Origin: Bacteroidota bacterium
GTDB taxonomy: Bacteria > Bacteroidota > Bacteroidia > Chitinophagales > Saprospiraceae
Reading direction: 5' to 3'
DNA: 64,000 nt
Assembly: GCA_030147525.1 (NCBI GenBank)
Contig: JASBVF010000056.1
Location: forward strand, 1-64,000
This document shows, piece by piece, positions 25,159 through 33,509 of this stretch. The first letter of the stretch is position 1; each line of letters starts with the position of its first letter. The translations under genes were made by a program, and so were the position numbers. The notes beneath the pieces were generated by a model. It searched no databases, was not told where the DNA came from, and saw only the letters and a program-made list of their open reading frames with translations.

Positions 25159-26883
25159 ATGAACGGCGGCCAACTCATCGCATCCGTACTCGCAGCGCAG
25201 CGGGTAACCTTCCTTTTCACCCTCTGTGGAGGGCATATCTCCCCCATTCTCGTCGAGGCGAAAAAACTGGGCATCCGGGTCGTGGACACCCGCCACGAAG
25301 CCACGGCCGTCTTCGCTGCCGACGCCGTGGCGAGGCTCACAGGACGCCCCGCCGTCGCAGCCGTCACGGCCGGACCAGGCGTCACCAACACCGTCACCGC
25401 CGTCAAAAATGCGCAGATGGCACAGTCGCCCGTCATCCTCATCGGCGGAGCAGCACCGACGGCGCTCAAAGGCCGGGGCGCCCTGCAGGACATCGAACAG
25501 ATCGGCCTGCTGAAATCGGTGGTGAAATGGTCGAAGCGGGTAAAGCGGGTCGCCGATCTCGTGCCGGTCATGGAGGAGGCGTTCCGCAGGACGCAGGAGG
25601 GCACGCCGGGTCCCGTTTTCGTTGAGATTCCCGTGGACTTGCTTTACGATGAAAAAACCGTGAAGGAATGGTACGGCGCTAACCGGGGAGGCAAAACCTT
25701 CCTGGACAAGGCGCTGAAATGGTACCTGAAACGGCACGTCAACCGCCTCTTCCGGGATGCCTGGGAGCGCAAGGCTGGCGATTTTATTGAAATCCCGCCC
25801 CCTACCCCATCGCCCGGTTCGGTGGAACGGGTGATCCAAGTTTTATCAAAAGCCAAACGCCCCGTGCTCATCGCCGGCAGCCAGACGACCCTGCAAGCCG
25901 GAGAAGCTGACCAGATCGCCGCCGCCGTTGAGAAGCTCGGCATCCCGACTTACCTCTCCGGCATGGCCCGTGGACTCCTCGGTCGCAACCATCCGCTGCA
26001 CCTGCGCCACAAGCGCCGCAACGCCCTGAAAAAAGCCGACCTCGTCCTGCTTGCCGGGGTGCCCGCTGACTTCCGGCTCGATTACGGCAACCACATCCGG
26101 CGCAGCAGCACCTACGTCTCCGTCAACCGCAGCCGCTCGGATTTGTATAAAAATCGAAAGCCCGACGTGGCGGTGCATGCCGATCCCGGCTTGCTCCTGC
26201 GGCGTGTTTCAGAAAAATTTTCACCCCCCGCCGAATGGGCGGACTGGCTCGCTGAATTGCGGGAAACGAACGACGCCCGTGACGCCGAAATCGTCACCCA
26301 AGCCTCAGCGACCGCCGAAATCGTCAACCCGCTGCATTTTTTCACCGAAATGGAAAAAACGCTGGGTGACGGCTGCATCCTCGTCGCCGACGGCGGCGAT
26401 TTCGTGGGCACGGCGAGCTACATCCTGCAGCCGCCCGGACCGCTGACCTGGCTCGATCCCGGCGCTTTCGGCACGCTGGGCGTGGGGGCAGGTTTTGCCC
26501 TCGGCGCCAAGCTGGTACACCCCGACCGGGACGTCTGGATCGTCTTCGGCGACGGCTCGGTGGGCTACTCGATGACGGAATTCGACACTTTCGTGCGGCA
26601 CGGCACCCCGGTCATCGCCGTGGTCGGCAACGACGCCGGGTGGACGCAGATCGCCCGGGAGCAGGTCGAAATGCTCGGCGACGACGTAGGCACGGTGCTA
26701 TCCCGTGCGGAGTACCACCGGGTGGCGGAGGGCTTCGGCGGCGCCGGTTTTTTATTAAAAAATCAGGGTGAAACGGATGAAGTTTTGACCAAAGCGAAAG
26801 CAGCGGCGAAGGCGGGACAACCGGTGCTGGTCAATGTCTGGCTGGATAAAACGGATTTTCGGAAGGGGTCGATTTCGATGTAA
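25159..26883 (+). CDS. ThDP-dependent 2-hydroxyacyl-CoA lyase / acetolactate-synthase-like
   Basis: A 574-residue ThDP enzyme of the IlvB family. The N-terminal PYR domain has the catalytic glutamate E47 in [14 protein letters not shown] and a [20 protein letters not shown] segment. A central Rossmann-like domain includes [11 protein letters not shown]. The C-terminal PP domain carries [20 protein letters not shown]...[10 protein letters not shown], the GDG-X25-N signature for Mg2+/ThDP. The sequence recalls ILVBL/HACL2-type lyases more than biosynthetic acetolactate synthase, and no regulatory subunit gene is present. With the CoA-transferase it could split 2-hydroxyacyl-CoA to an aldehyde and formyl-CoA; this is inference. 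Confidence 0.8.
   Translation: MNGGQLIASVLAAQRVTFLFTLCGGHISPILVEAKKLGIRVVDTRHEATAVFAADAVARLTGRPAVAAVTAGPGVTNTVTAVKNAQMAQSPVILIGGAAPTALKGRGALQDIEQIGLLKSVVKWSKRVKRVADLVPVMEEAFRRTQEGTPGPVFVEIPVDLLYDEKTVKEWYGANRGGKTFLDKALKWYLKRHVNRLFRDAWERKAGDFIEIPPPTPSPGSVERVIQVLSKAKRPVLIAGSQTTLQAGEADQIAAAVEKLGIPTYLSGMARGLLGRNHPLHLRHKRRNALKKADLVLLAGVPADFRLDYGNHIRRSSTYVSVNRSRSDLYKNRKPDVAVHADPGLLLRRVSEKFSPPAEWADWLAELRETNDARDAEIVTQASATAEIVNPLHFFTEMEKTLGDGCILVADGGDFVGTASYILQPPGPLTWLDPGAFGTLGVGAGFALGAKLVHPDRDVWIVFGDGSVGYSMTEFDTFVRHGTPVIAVVGNDAGWTQIAREQVEMLGDDVGTVLSRAEYHRVAEGFGGAGFLLKNQGETDEVLTKAKAAAKAGQPVLVNVWLDKTDFRKGSISM
26860..26881. repeat. 22-bp direct repeat, copy 1
   Basis: CGGAAGGGGTCGATTTCGATGT, the 3' end of the ThDP-lyase gene, recurs exactly at 30056-30077. 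GAATTCT follows a few bases later in both places. See the finding on the flanked module. Confidence 0.75.
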
Positions 26884-27071
26884 TTTTTTGAATTCTGTAA
26901 TTGTCAGCTATTCCGGCCTTTAGCGAGTGCGCACCTCCTGAGCACAGTCGATTTTAACCTGCTGCGTCGGTTTGTCTCCAACCGGACCTTTCCATCATGC
27001 CACCTCCGGTCTATTCAACTTGCGTAAGCGATATGCGTTTAGCTGCTTTATCATTTTTCAAATTCAGATTT

Positions 27072-27677
27072 ATGAAGACTTTAATCCTAACAATTTTAAG
27101 TATGACTTTATCACTGACTGCCTCCATCGGTCAACTTCCCGAAAAAGCAGAAGACATCTCCCCACTTTTGGCAGGTGAAATTTTCCCTGACCTTCAGGTG
27201 ACCGCCCTGAACGGCGAATCCGTTTCCACCCAACAAATCTTCAGTGAAAAATCAACTGTACTCGTTTTCTACCGTGGCGGCTGGTGCCCTTACTGCAACA
27301 CGCACCTGTCTGAACTTGGTAAAAACGAAGCGGAAATCCTCAACCTTGGCTATCAAATCGTTGCCATCAGTCCCGACGCTGCGGAGGGCTTGCAAAAAAC
27401 AACTGCCAAAGCTGAAATTAATTACCGCCTCTTCTCTGATGCCTCCGGTGATCTCGCTAAATCTGCAGGTATCGCCTTTCAAGCACCGGAAAAATATGGC
27501 AAGATGCTGTCCGAAAGCTCCGGAGGGAAAAACGAAGGATTTTTACCCGTTCCGTCCGTTTTTGTATTGAATACGAGTGGTGAAATTCTTTTTGAATACA
27601 TCAACCCGAATTATAAAAAACGCCTGAGTGGCGATTTGCTGCTGGCCGTGCTGAAGGCACTCAAAGCTGAACAATAA
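27072..27677 (+). CDS. Secreted peroxiredoxin-like AhpC/TSA protein
   Basis: The start at 27072 gives a clean signal peptide (MKTLILTILSMTLSLTASIG), whereas the longer form does not. The 201-residue product is a thioredoxin-fold peroxidase: VLVFYRGGWCPYCNTHLSEL holds a CPYC redox pair at the peroxidatic position, followed by YQIVAISPD and VPSVFVLNTSGEI. It should detoxify peroxides or reduce thiols in the periplasm. A strong terminator follows immediately, so it is probably monocistronic. Confidence 0.85.
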   Translation: MKTLILTILSMTLSLTASIGQLPEKAEDISPLLAGEIFPDLQVTALNGESVSTQQIFSEKSTVLVFYRGGWCPYCNTHLSELGKNEAEILNLGYQIVAISPDAAEGLQKTTAKAEINYRLFSDASGDLAKSAGIAFQAPEKYGKMLSESSGGKNEGFLPVPSVFVLNTSGEILFEYINPNYKKRLSGDLLLAVLKALKAEQ

Positions 27678-27678
27678 G

Positions 27679-27720
27679 AAAAAGGCTCACCTGAATTTGT
27701 AGTTTTAGGTGAGCCTTTTT
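27679..27720. terminator. Bidirectional terminator between convergent genes
   Basis: AAAAAGGCTCACCT and AGGTGAGCCTTTTT form a 14-bp stem with a 14-nt loop. It lies between the convergent peroxiredoxin and DUF3179 genes, with a T-tract in both directions. Confidence 0.9.
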
Positions 27721-27737
27721 TTATTAAAACAAGTTGT

Positions 27738-28838
27738 TCACTCCTCAAATATCTCAGTGCCTGGGTAAAATGCGCCCCAGGCGAACCAGTAGCCCACAAA
27801 GCTTTTGGCAGGTTTCAGAACAGAACCTTCCCTCGGCCCTGCAACTGCCTCGCCAAAAATATTCCACTCGCTGCCTTCGCTGTCCTTCATTACCACAGGA
27901 TTACCAGTTTCCGAAATGGCCGAAAACTCCAACAGCGTCCCATCCGTCAATTTACGTTCGAATGCTGCCACAAAATTCAGGTCCTTGCTGCCTACGACCA
28001 CCAGTTCGACATTTTCAAAAACATCATGAAATACAGTTGCCGCAGAACCAAACTTTTCAACCGGGTAAAATTTTGCTTTTTCGTTGATGATCAGACCTAA
28101 ACCCCGCTGTTTGCGGGGCAGGCGTTTATCATCCGGAACGACGGGAAAAAGCAGCAGATCGTGGTTGGTCCTGTAATTTCCGTAAGGATAATTCCCGTAG
28201 TTGCGGCTGAAACCGGTGTTCGTGTTCAGCACCTTCGAACCGGGGAACATAGTTTTCCAGGTTTGCCAGGTCGTCTCCAGCACCGGGTACGTTTCAATTT
28301 CTTTACCGCTTTGCGGCCCGTTCACACTTTTCAGCAGTATCTGCGACCAGTTGCTGTTGGTGTTGCGGTCGTAAGGGATCAGGTTGGTGTTGTACAGCAG
28401 ACCGGACACCCCAAATGTCGTGGGCCAACCGTTCACTTCCCTGACCCAACCGATGCCGGTGCCAGTTAGGGGGCAGTACGTGATGGCCAGCGGTTTTCCA
28501 CCCACCTCGTCGTTCACGATTTCATGCCAATCCAGGATGGAATGGGGATACGCACGAATCTCGCCGCCGACATTGACTCCCAGCACCAGGTCGCCGGATG
28601 CCAGAAAATCAATGCTGCTCACATCGCTAAATTTCGGGTTGTCGATGGAAGGAATGCCGTCCTTGCCCGGGCCACCGTCGAAGACCTCATCCCGGGGAAT
28701 CAGCCAGGCGTTGCTATTATTGTTTCCACCGGTATTGTTGCCCGGTGGCACCATATCATCCGATTGGCCGGAGCAAGAAAACAGCAGCATGCTGGCCGAA
28801 AAGCTAATCAATGCCGTTTTTAAAATGATGAATTTCAT
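27738..28838 (-). CDS. DUF3179 lipoprotein
   Basis: The start at 28838 gives the lipoprotein signal MKFIILKTALISFSASMLLF followed by SC; a slightly longer start 7 codons upstream is possible. The 366-residue product fits DUF3179: RDEVFDGGPGKDGIPSIDNP, VLGVNVGGEIRAYPHSILDW-type segment, HEIVND, and the conserved ITYCPLTGTG in which the Cys is invariant in the family. The biochemical role of DUF3179 is unknown. It lies 17 bp after the outer-membrane barrel gene and is probably co-transcribed with it. Confidence 0.85.
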   Translation of the reverse strand: MKFIILKTALISFSASMLLFSCSGQSDDMVPPGNNTGGNNNSNAWLIPRDEVFDGGPGKDGIPSIDNPKFSDVSSIDFLASGDLVLGVNVGGEIRAYPHSILDWHEIVNDEVGGKPLAITYCPLTGTGIGWVREVNGWPTTFGVSGLLYNTNLIPYDRNTNSNWSQILLKSVNGPQSGKEIETYPVLETTWQTWKTMFPGSKVLNTNTGFSRNYGNYPYGNYRTNHDLLLFPVVPDDKRLPRKQRGLGLIINEKAKFYPVEKFGSAATVFHDVFENVELVVVGSKDLNFVAAFERKLTDGTLLEFSAISETGNPVVMKDSEGSEWNIFGEAVAGPREGSVLKPAKSFVGYWFAWGAFYPGTEIFEE

Positions 28839-28855
28839 GATGTTAGTTTTTAGAT

Positions 28856-29848
28856 TCACTTTACCTGAAAATCACTTGCCGGATGTGATTTTTTAACCAA
28901 ATTTATTTTCGTGAAAATACCTGCCGCAATGCGGTAAGTCGGCGTCACCTGCGTCCCCGAAATATTGGAGTAAACCGGCACTTCAACCCGGGCATTGAAA
29001 GCACTCCGGGGACTGAACCAATAACTCAGCCCCGGACTAAGGAACACCCAACTGCCACCAGTACCAGGCACATCCTGGCCGTTGAAGCGATCGGAATTCA
29101 CCTGACGAAAACGCAAATTGAGCGAAGGGTCGATTAATATCTTTCCGATCAGCAACCGATCGGCAATTCCGGCAATCAATTGCAATTCGTTGCCGAACTG
29201 ATAAGTCTGACTGCCCAGGTAGGTGTTGTTTTTCCCCTTGAAACCGTAAACTGCTGTTCCGTTCAGGCTCATGCCAGGCCGGAATTTAAGCATGTGAACC
29301 ACCTGCGCCCAGGCTATGCCATCCCAGGCGCCACTGCCCGGCTGAAGATCGGCATTAATACTCAGCCCGTCCTCCCGCCGGAGATCCGAAGGCCCCAGTG
29401 GCGCTTTGATTCCCAACGCTCCCGTCACCACTGTCTGATTTTGAAAACTGGAAAGCAGCTTGTATTTGAACAAAAAAACCGCATCGCCAACGCCATTCGT
29501 CGCCGTAAAATCCACGTTACCAAACTGTTGGATCGAACGCTCCTGTCGTACCCACGAAAACAGGGCATCTATCGATAACCGGGAAGACAGGCTGTACCCT
29601 GTTTGAAACAATGCGGCGTGGGTACGGCGTGTACGGGAGTTATCGTCCAGTTTCTGCATGCCGGTTTTGAGCGTATTCAGCACATTGAGGTCGTAGTTGA
29701 GATTAATCTGAAGGGTATTTACTTCCTCCGGGGGCAACCCCAGATTGGAAGAAAGTGGTACACCCCCGGAGCAGCAGGTTTGACCGGAAATTTCACCGCT
29801 CAAAAACAGCGAAACGAGCAAAACAGGGATGAAACGGTAACCTTCCAT
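28856..29848 (-). CDS. Outer-membrane beta-barrel protein (transporter-like)
   Basis: The start MEGYRFIPVLLVSLFLSGEI at 29848 gives a proper signal peptide; the longer reading would begin with TTG. The mature protein opens QTCCSGGVPLSSNLG and continues as alternating amphipathic strands (LQINLNYDLNVL, AALFQTGYSLSSRLSIDALF, TAVYGFKGKN) ending with an aromatic-rich segment, the pattern of a ~14-strand barrel. A CCSGG start is seen in putative outer-membrane transporters/porins of Bacteroidota. The substrate is unknown. It is upstream of, and probably co-expressed with, the DUF3179 lipoprotein. Confidence 0.65.
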   Translation of the reverse strand: MEGYRFIPVLLVSLFLSGEISGQTCCSGGVPLSSNLGLPPEEVNTLQINLNYDLNVLNTLKTGMQKLDDNSRTRRTHAALFQTGYSLSSRLSIDALFSWVRQERSIQQFGNVDFTATNGVGDAVFLFKYKLLSSFQNQTVVTGALGIKAPLGPSDLRREDGLSINADLQPGSGAWDGIAWAQVVHMLKFRPGMSLNGTAVYGFKGKNNTYLGSQTYQFGNELQLIAGIADRLLIGKILIDPSLNLRFRQVNSDRFNGQDVPGTGGSWVFLSPGLSYWFSPRSAFNARVEVPVYSNISGTQVTPTYRIAAGIFTKINLVKKSHPASDFQVK

Positions 29849-30055
29849 GCTTCGGTTTTTATAATGAAATCCGTTAAAAATATCCAATCCTCGCCTTTAT
29901 TTCCACCAAATCACGGGCATGTGTCCAGACACGGACATTGCAAAAAAGATTACTTGCGAAGATGTATGGGGGCCGACGGTAAGGGATGACAGGCCAATGA
30001 AAGGCAAGGCAGGCAGGCTGTTCGGTTCAAAGCCGGGCCCGGTAAATGACTCTTC

Positions 30056-30077
30056 CGGAAGGGGTCGATTTCGATGT
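30056..30077. repeat. 22-bp direct repeat, copy 2
   Basis: Exact copy of 26860-26881, here without a reading frame. Together the copies flank the peroxiredoxin/DUF3179/barrel module. The 29849-30166 gap otherwise holds only this repeat and the hairpin at 30086-30157. Confidence 0.75.
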
Positions 30078-30085
30078 GAATTCTT

Positions 30086-30157
30086 CTCCCGCAGATCACG
30101 CAAATTCACGCAGATTTATTCATTTGAGTCTGCGAAAATCAGCGGAATCTGCGGGAG
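30086..30157. repeat. Intergenic palindrome (CTCCCGCAGAT type)
   Basis: CTCCCGCAGAT at the left and ATCTGCGGGAG-like bases at the right form the outer stem. Inside are further CGCAGAT/TCTGCG copies. It lies just beyond the stop of the saccharopine-dehydrogenase-like gene and may help end that transcript. Confidence 0.7.
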
Positions 30158-30166
30158 CAAAACCCC

Positions 30167-31309
30167 TCACACCTCCCCATACACCGGCACCACAAAACTC
30201 CCCTTCAGAAAACCCTCCGGCTCAATCTGGCTCTGCAAAATCACCCCTTTCCGGGGCTTTTCCAGCAAATCCATCGCCGCCTGGAGCATGGGCACTGCCG
30301 TCGTCGTCTGAATGGCACGGAGTGTGTGCCGCCCGACCCGCTGCGGTTTTATCAGCTTCGCAACCTCCCGACGGCGCAGCGTGCCGCCGGCGTCTTTCCC
30401 TTCCACCGCAGCGTAGAGGATGATGCGGTCGTCCTCGATATGCGGGATGACCTCCTCCATCTTTTTTTGCAGGGCGGCGATTTTGTCTTTTTCATTGTTA
30501 AAACCGGCGAGTTGCTCCTTCACCCAACCGTAGTGACCGGGGTGGCGCAGGGTTTTATAGTCGAGCGATTTCACCCGGCCAGCCAGCGCATCAGGCAGGT
30601 CGGCAGCGCCGCCGGAGGTCAGGTCGTCCTCGTAGGCAATGCCGTCGATGATGATGGCGCCCGTTTCGGAGAGGGCCGGCAGGGTTGTTTTTTTGAAATT
30701 GCGAAGTACCACGGCGTCCTTTACGTACTCGGTCGCAACGCCGACGGGGCTCCAGGTGAAGCCGTAAAAATGCGGCGCCACGGCATGGTCGGTCAGCGCC
30801 CCGACTTTGAATTCGAGCTTGTCCACCTTGTCCACGCCGAAGTCCCGGCAAAATTTCAGGAACATGCCATGCGCCAGCACGTCGATGTAGCCGGGGGCAA
30901 TGCCGGTTTGCAGCACGAAGCCCGTCTCCGCATCCTTCGCCAGCGCCATGATTTCGTTGGTTTCGGCGACGTATTCGGTCATGTTCACGTAGTGCATGCC
31001 GAAGTCTTTGGCAAAACGGGCCATCCTGGGCGCCAGGCTGCCAGGCAGGCAGTCGAGTAAAATTTCACCCCTTGAAAAAACATCCTTCATCTCCTCCGTC
31101 ATCTCTGTTCCGTGGAGGTGGAAAGGTTTTACCTTGCATTCACCGGATATGCCCTCCTCAATCCAGCGGGCAACTTTCTGCGCTTTTGACAGCGTCCGGT
31201 TTCCGATAAAAATTTTCGGAGCCGTCCGGCTCCACTCGGCGAGCAGCAGACCTGCTGCCTCGGCGATTCCACCGGCGCCGGCGATGATGATGTGGTGTTG
31301 TTTTTTCAT
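30167..31309 (-). CDS. Saccharopine dehydrogenase-like oxidoreductase
   Basis: A 380-residue protein with an N-terminal Rossmann motif (IIIAGAGGIAEAAGLLLAEW) and the core of the saccharopine dehydrogenase/carboxynorspermidine synthase superfamily: ILLDCLPGSLAPRMARFAK, HYVNMTEYV, VLQTGIAPGYIDVLA and the substrate-domain segment KTLRHPGHYGWVKEQL. NAD(P)-dependent oxidation or reduction of an amino-acid C-N bond is expected. The true substrate cannot be read. It is 41 bp downstream of the small Cys-rich membrane protein, at the 3' end of the rnf gene run. Confidence 0.75.
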   Translation of the reverse strand: MKKQHHIIIAGAGGIAEAAGLLLAEWSRTAPKIFIGNRTLSKAQKVARWIEEGISGECKVKPFHLHGTEMTEEMKDVFSRGEILLDCLPGSLAPRMARFAKDFGMHYVNMTEYVAETNEIMALAKDAETGFVLQTGIAPGYIDVLAHGMFLKFCRDFGVDKVDKLEFKVGALTDHAVAPHFYGFTWSPVGVATEYVKDAVVLRNFKKTTLPALSETGAIIIDGIAYEDDLTSGGAADLPDALAGRVKSLDYKTLRHPGHYGWVKEQLAGFNNEKDKIAALQKKMEEVIPHIEDDRIILYAAVEGKDAGGTLRRREVAKLIKPQRVGRHTLRAIQTTTAVPMLQAAMDLLEKPRKGVILQSQIEPEGFLKGSFVVPVYGEV

Positions 31310-31350
31310 GAATTTGATTTTAAAAGGAAAGGGCAGATTCGATTTTCCGG

Positions 31351-31524
31351 TCAGTTTTTCTTTTGGCAGGCGCCGCTTCCGCAGCCGTAATTTCCGCAGC
31401 CTTCACCCAGATTGTCAAAGTGATTTTTGGTACCCATTTTTTTAGCTAAAAACTGAATGGCCACCCATCCGGCGGCGAGCAGCGCCAGGGCGAGGATGGG
31501 GAGGAGGTGGGAAAGAATTTGCAT
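31351..31524 (-). CDS. 57-residue Cys-rich membrane protein
   Basis: A short gene found by reading the gap. It begins MQILSHLLPILALALLAAGW, an N-terminal membrane helix, passes a basic KKMGTKNH stretch and ends with the Cys-rich tail GEGCGNYGCGSGACQKKN. Three cysteines within 11 residues could bind an Fe-S cluster or metal. It follows the rnf genes on the same strand. The design (one helix plus cytosolic Cys tail) recalls NqrM-type maturation proteins of the related Nqr complex, but the cysteine spacing is different. It may be an Rnf accessory or maturation factor. Confidence 0.65.
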   Translation of the reverse strand: MQILSHLLPILALALLAAGWVAIQFLAKKMGTKNHFDNLGEGCGNYGCGSGACQKKN

Positions 31525-31539
31525 TGAAAAGTTTGTTGT

Positions 31540-31968
31540 TTAGTCCATTTTATTCCTGAGTTTTTCTTCACTCCAGACATTTCCATAAATTCCATTTTTG
31601 GCAACCGATTTACTGAACCCCTTCTTTTCATCATCGGTAAAAAGTACAAATGGAAACCCATTCAATTCTAAAACCACATTTCCCCCAACTCCCCATTTCA
31701 CAGAAATATCATCTACAGTCAATTCGTGCTGATGACTCTTGGCAGTGGCAAAATCCAAAGTCATGGGTGGCGGTATTTGTTTCTTTCTAAATTCCTCAAA
31801 ATCAAACTTCTGTATCTTGATTTCATTCCTGCTGCACAGAAAACAACTTTTCTCTATTCTAATTTCGTTTGGAAATGTTAAGTACGCCCAAATCGAATTT
31901 TCATCCTCTTCGACAATTAAATACCTTCCCGTGATTTCGTCCTGGTCCTCAAAGAATATTGGTTCCAT
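31540..31968 (-). CDS. Hypothetical AT-rich protein
   Basis: A 142-residue soluble, acidic protein with no family I recognise. It begins MEPIFFEDQDEITGRYLIVE and contains RIEKSCFLCSRNEIKI (a Cys pair), then WGVGGNVVLELNGFPFVLF. The beta-strand-rich shape and AT-rich composition resemble stand-alone immunity-type or phage-defence accessory proteins, but nothing specific supports that. It lies between rnfA and the small Cys-rich gene on the same strand and looks like a recent insertion into the operon. Confidence 0.55.
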   Translation of the reverse strand: MEPIFFEDQDEITGRYLIVEEDENSIWAYLTFPNEIRIEKSCFLCSRNEIKIQKFDFEEFRKKQIPPPMTLDFATAKSHQHELTVDDISVKWGVGGNVVLELNGFPFVLFTDDEKKGFSKSVAKNGIYGNVWSEEKLRNKMD

Positions 31969-32011
31969 TCAGCAATTTTAATTTCACCTGAATAATCTGC
32001 CGGATAATAAA

Positions 32012-32590
32012 TCATCCCGCACTAAACATCCCCGCAAACCCCATAAACGCCATCGACAAAATCCCGGCGATGATGAGCGTCAGCGCCGTCCCTTCGACGA
32101 CTTTCGGGATGTCCAGCAGCTTCGTTTCTTCCCGGATGCCGGCCAGCAGCACCAGCGCCAGCGTCACGCCGCCGCCTGCACCGAGGGCATACACCAGCCC
32201 TTCGACCAGCCCGTAGCCCTTGTTTGTTGAAAACAACGCCAGCCCCAAAATAGCACAATTCGTCGTGATGAGCGGCAGGAAAATCCCCAGCGCCTTGAAC
32301 AGCGCCGGACTGAGTTTTTTAATGGCCATTTCTACCAGTTGCACCATGCTCGCAATGACGATGATGAAACTGATGAGCCGCAGGTACGGCGCATACGGCA
32401 GGACGAACGTGTTCAGCAGCCAGGCAAAAAACGCCGTGATGAGCATGACAAAAATGTTCGCCAGCCCCAGCCGGAATGCCGTCTCCAACTTCCCCGACAC
32501 CCCCAGAAACGGGCAGATGCCCAGGAAATACGCCAGGGTAAAGTTGTTTATCAGCAGCGCTGAGATGAATATCCAGAGAAGATTTTCCAT
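32012..32590 (-). CDS. rnfA: Rnf complex membrane subunit A
   Basis: A 192-residue integral membrane protein with six predicted helices. It has the RnfA/NqrE hallmarks LLINNFTLAYFLGICPFLGV near the N terminus, including the conserved Cys of the intramembrane Fe-S site, and a second half segment LITTNCAILGLALF with the matching conserved Cys. RnfA and RnfE together hold the membrane-embedded Fe-S centre that carries electrons across the membrane. The length is normal. It is downstream of rnfE on the same strand. Confidence 0.93.
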   Translation of the reverse strand: MENLLWIFISALLINNFTLAYFLGICPFLGVSGKLETAFRLGLANIFVMLITAFFAWLLNTFVLPYAPYLRLISFIIVIASMVQLVEMAIKKLSPALFKALGIFLPLITTNCAILGLALFSTNKGYGLVEGLVYALGAGGGVTLALVLLAGIREETKLLDIPKVVEGTALTLIIAGILSMAFMGFAGMFSAG

Positions 32591-32603
32591 GTCCTACTTT
32601 TTC

Positions 32604-32740
32604 ATCCCCGCAGGGGATTTGTTCATGTTAAAAGTGCTGGCGCTTTGTCATCGCCGAAGGCGACCTGCAACGTCATGAGGGAAGTCACTTTTAGCAGTCC
32701 TCACGACTTAGCAGTTCCTCTTCGAGGATGACAAGGGGGT
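32604..32740. repeat. Run of short hairpins between rnfE and rnfA
   Basis: The 152-bp gap holds a chain of small stem-loops: ATCCCCGCAGGGGAT (about 32605), TCGCCGAAGGCGA (about 32650) and CCTCTTCGAGGATGACAAG (about 32716). The last is the same unit found inside the gene near 6942. No promoter was identified. Confidence 0.65.
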
Positions 32741-32742
32741 GG

Positions 32743-33381
32743 TCAAATCACCTCTTTTGCACGCTCCTTCCGCTCCTTCCTCCAATTAAAAAACAGCAAC
32801 AAAAACCCCAGCGTAAAAAAACCGCCCGGCGGCAAAATCATCACCACCCACGGCTCGAAAGTGCTGCCAAACAGCGGAATATTGAACAGCGACCCGCTAC
32901 CTAAAATCTCCCGTATCGCACCGATGCAAAACAGTGCAAACACAAACCCGGCACTCATTCCGAAGGCATCCGCCAACGCCAGTTTCACATTGTTTTTGCT
33001 GGCAAATGCCTCCTGCCGCCCCAAAATCAGGCAGTTCACCACGATGAGGGCGATGAAAGCGCCGAGTTCCTTGTGGATGTCCGGCACCACGGCGGCGAGC
33101 AAAAAATCAATCACCGTCACCATCGTGGCGATGATGATGATGAACGTCGTGATGCGCACAGGCCCCGGAATCCAGTTGCGAAACAGCGACACCAGCAAGC
33201 TGGAAAACACCAGCACAAACATCGTCGCCAGCCCCATCGCCAGGCTGTTGATGGCGGTGTTCGTCACGGCCAGCACGGGGCACATACCCAGCACCATCAC
33301 GAAGACGGGGTTCTCCTTCCAGAGCCCTTTGAGGAACTCTTCGGCTGTGCGGTTAGTGATTGGTTCGGTGGTTTGGTTCAT
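32743..33381 (-). CDS. rnfE: Rnf complex membrane subunit E
   Basis: A 212-residue membrane protein of the RnfE/NqrD family. It contains LWKENPVFVMVLGMCPVLAV (conserved Cys) and IALIVVNCLILGRQEAFASK (second conserved Cys), the pair expected to ligate the intramembrane Fe-S centre together with RnfA. Six helices are predicted. It lies between rnfG and rnfA; the 5' gap contains a GTRAATTR hairpin. Confidence 0.92.
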   Translation of the reverse strand: MNQTTEPITNRTAEEFLKGLWKENPVFVMVLGMCPVLAVTNTAINSLAMGLATMFVLVFSSLLVSLFRNWIPGPVRITTFIIIIATMVTVIDFLLAAVVPDIHKELGAFIALIVVNCLILGRQEAFASKNNVKLALADAFGMSAGFVFALFCIGAIREILGSGSLFNIPLFGSTFEPWVVMILPPGGFFTLGFLLLFFNWRKERKERAKEVI

Positions 33382-33395
33382 GCCTGCTATTTTTT

Positions 33396-33509
33396 GTGAA
33401 TTGGTGGATTGGTAAATTGGTGAATTAGTAAATTGGTAAATTAGGACGGGGGCGGGACATGCGCAGCCTAATTTACCAATTCACTAATTCACCAATTTAC
33501 CATTTCACT
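33396..33509. repeat. GTRAATTR hairpin 1 (rnfG/rnfE gap)
   Basis: The left arm is a run of 8-bp units (GTGAATTG, GTAAATTG, GTGAATTA), the core GGACGGGGGCGGGACATGCG and the right arm the complement. It overlaps the TGA stop of rnfG. The core matches that of the hairpin at 34171-34257 in the same orientation. Confidence 0.85.

Noticed and set aside
25159-26883. Biosynthetic acetolactate synthase large subunit (ilvB)
   Set aside because: No ilvN or other branched-chain genes are present and the partner is a CoA-transferase, so a lyase of the HACL2/ILVBL type fits better; not proven.
31351-31524. Assignment as NqrM
   Set aside because: Only the general design (one helix plus Cys tail) agrees; the Cys spacing differs and the neighbours are Rnf, not Nqr.
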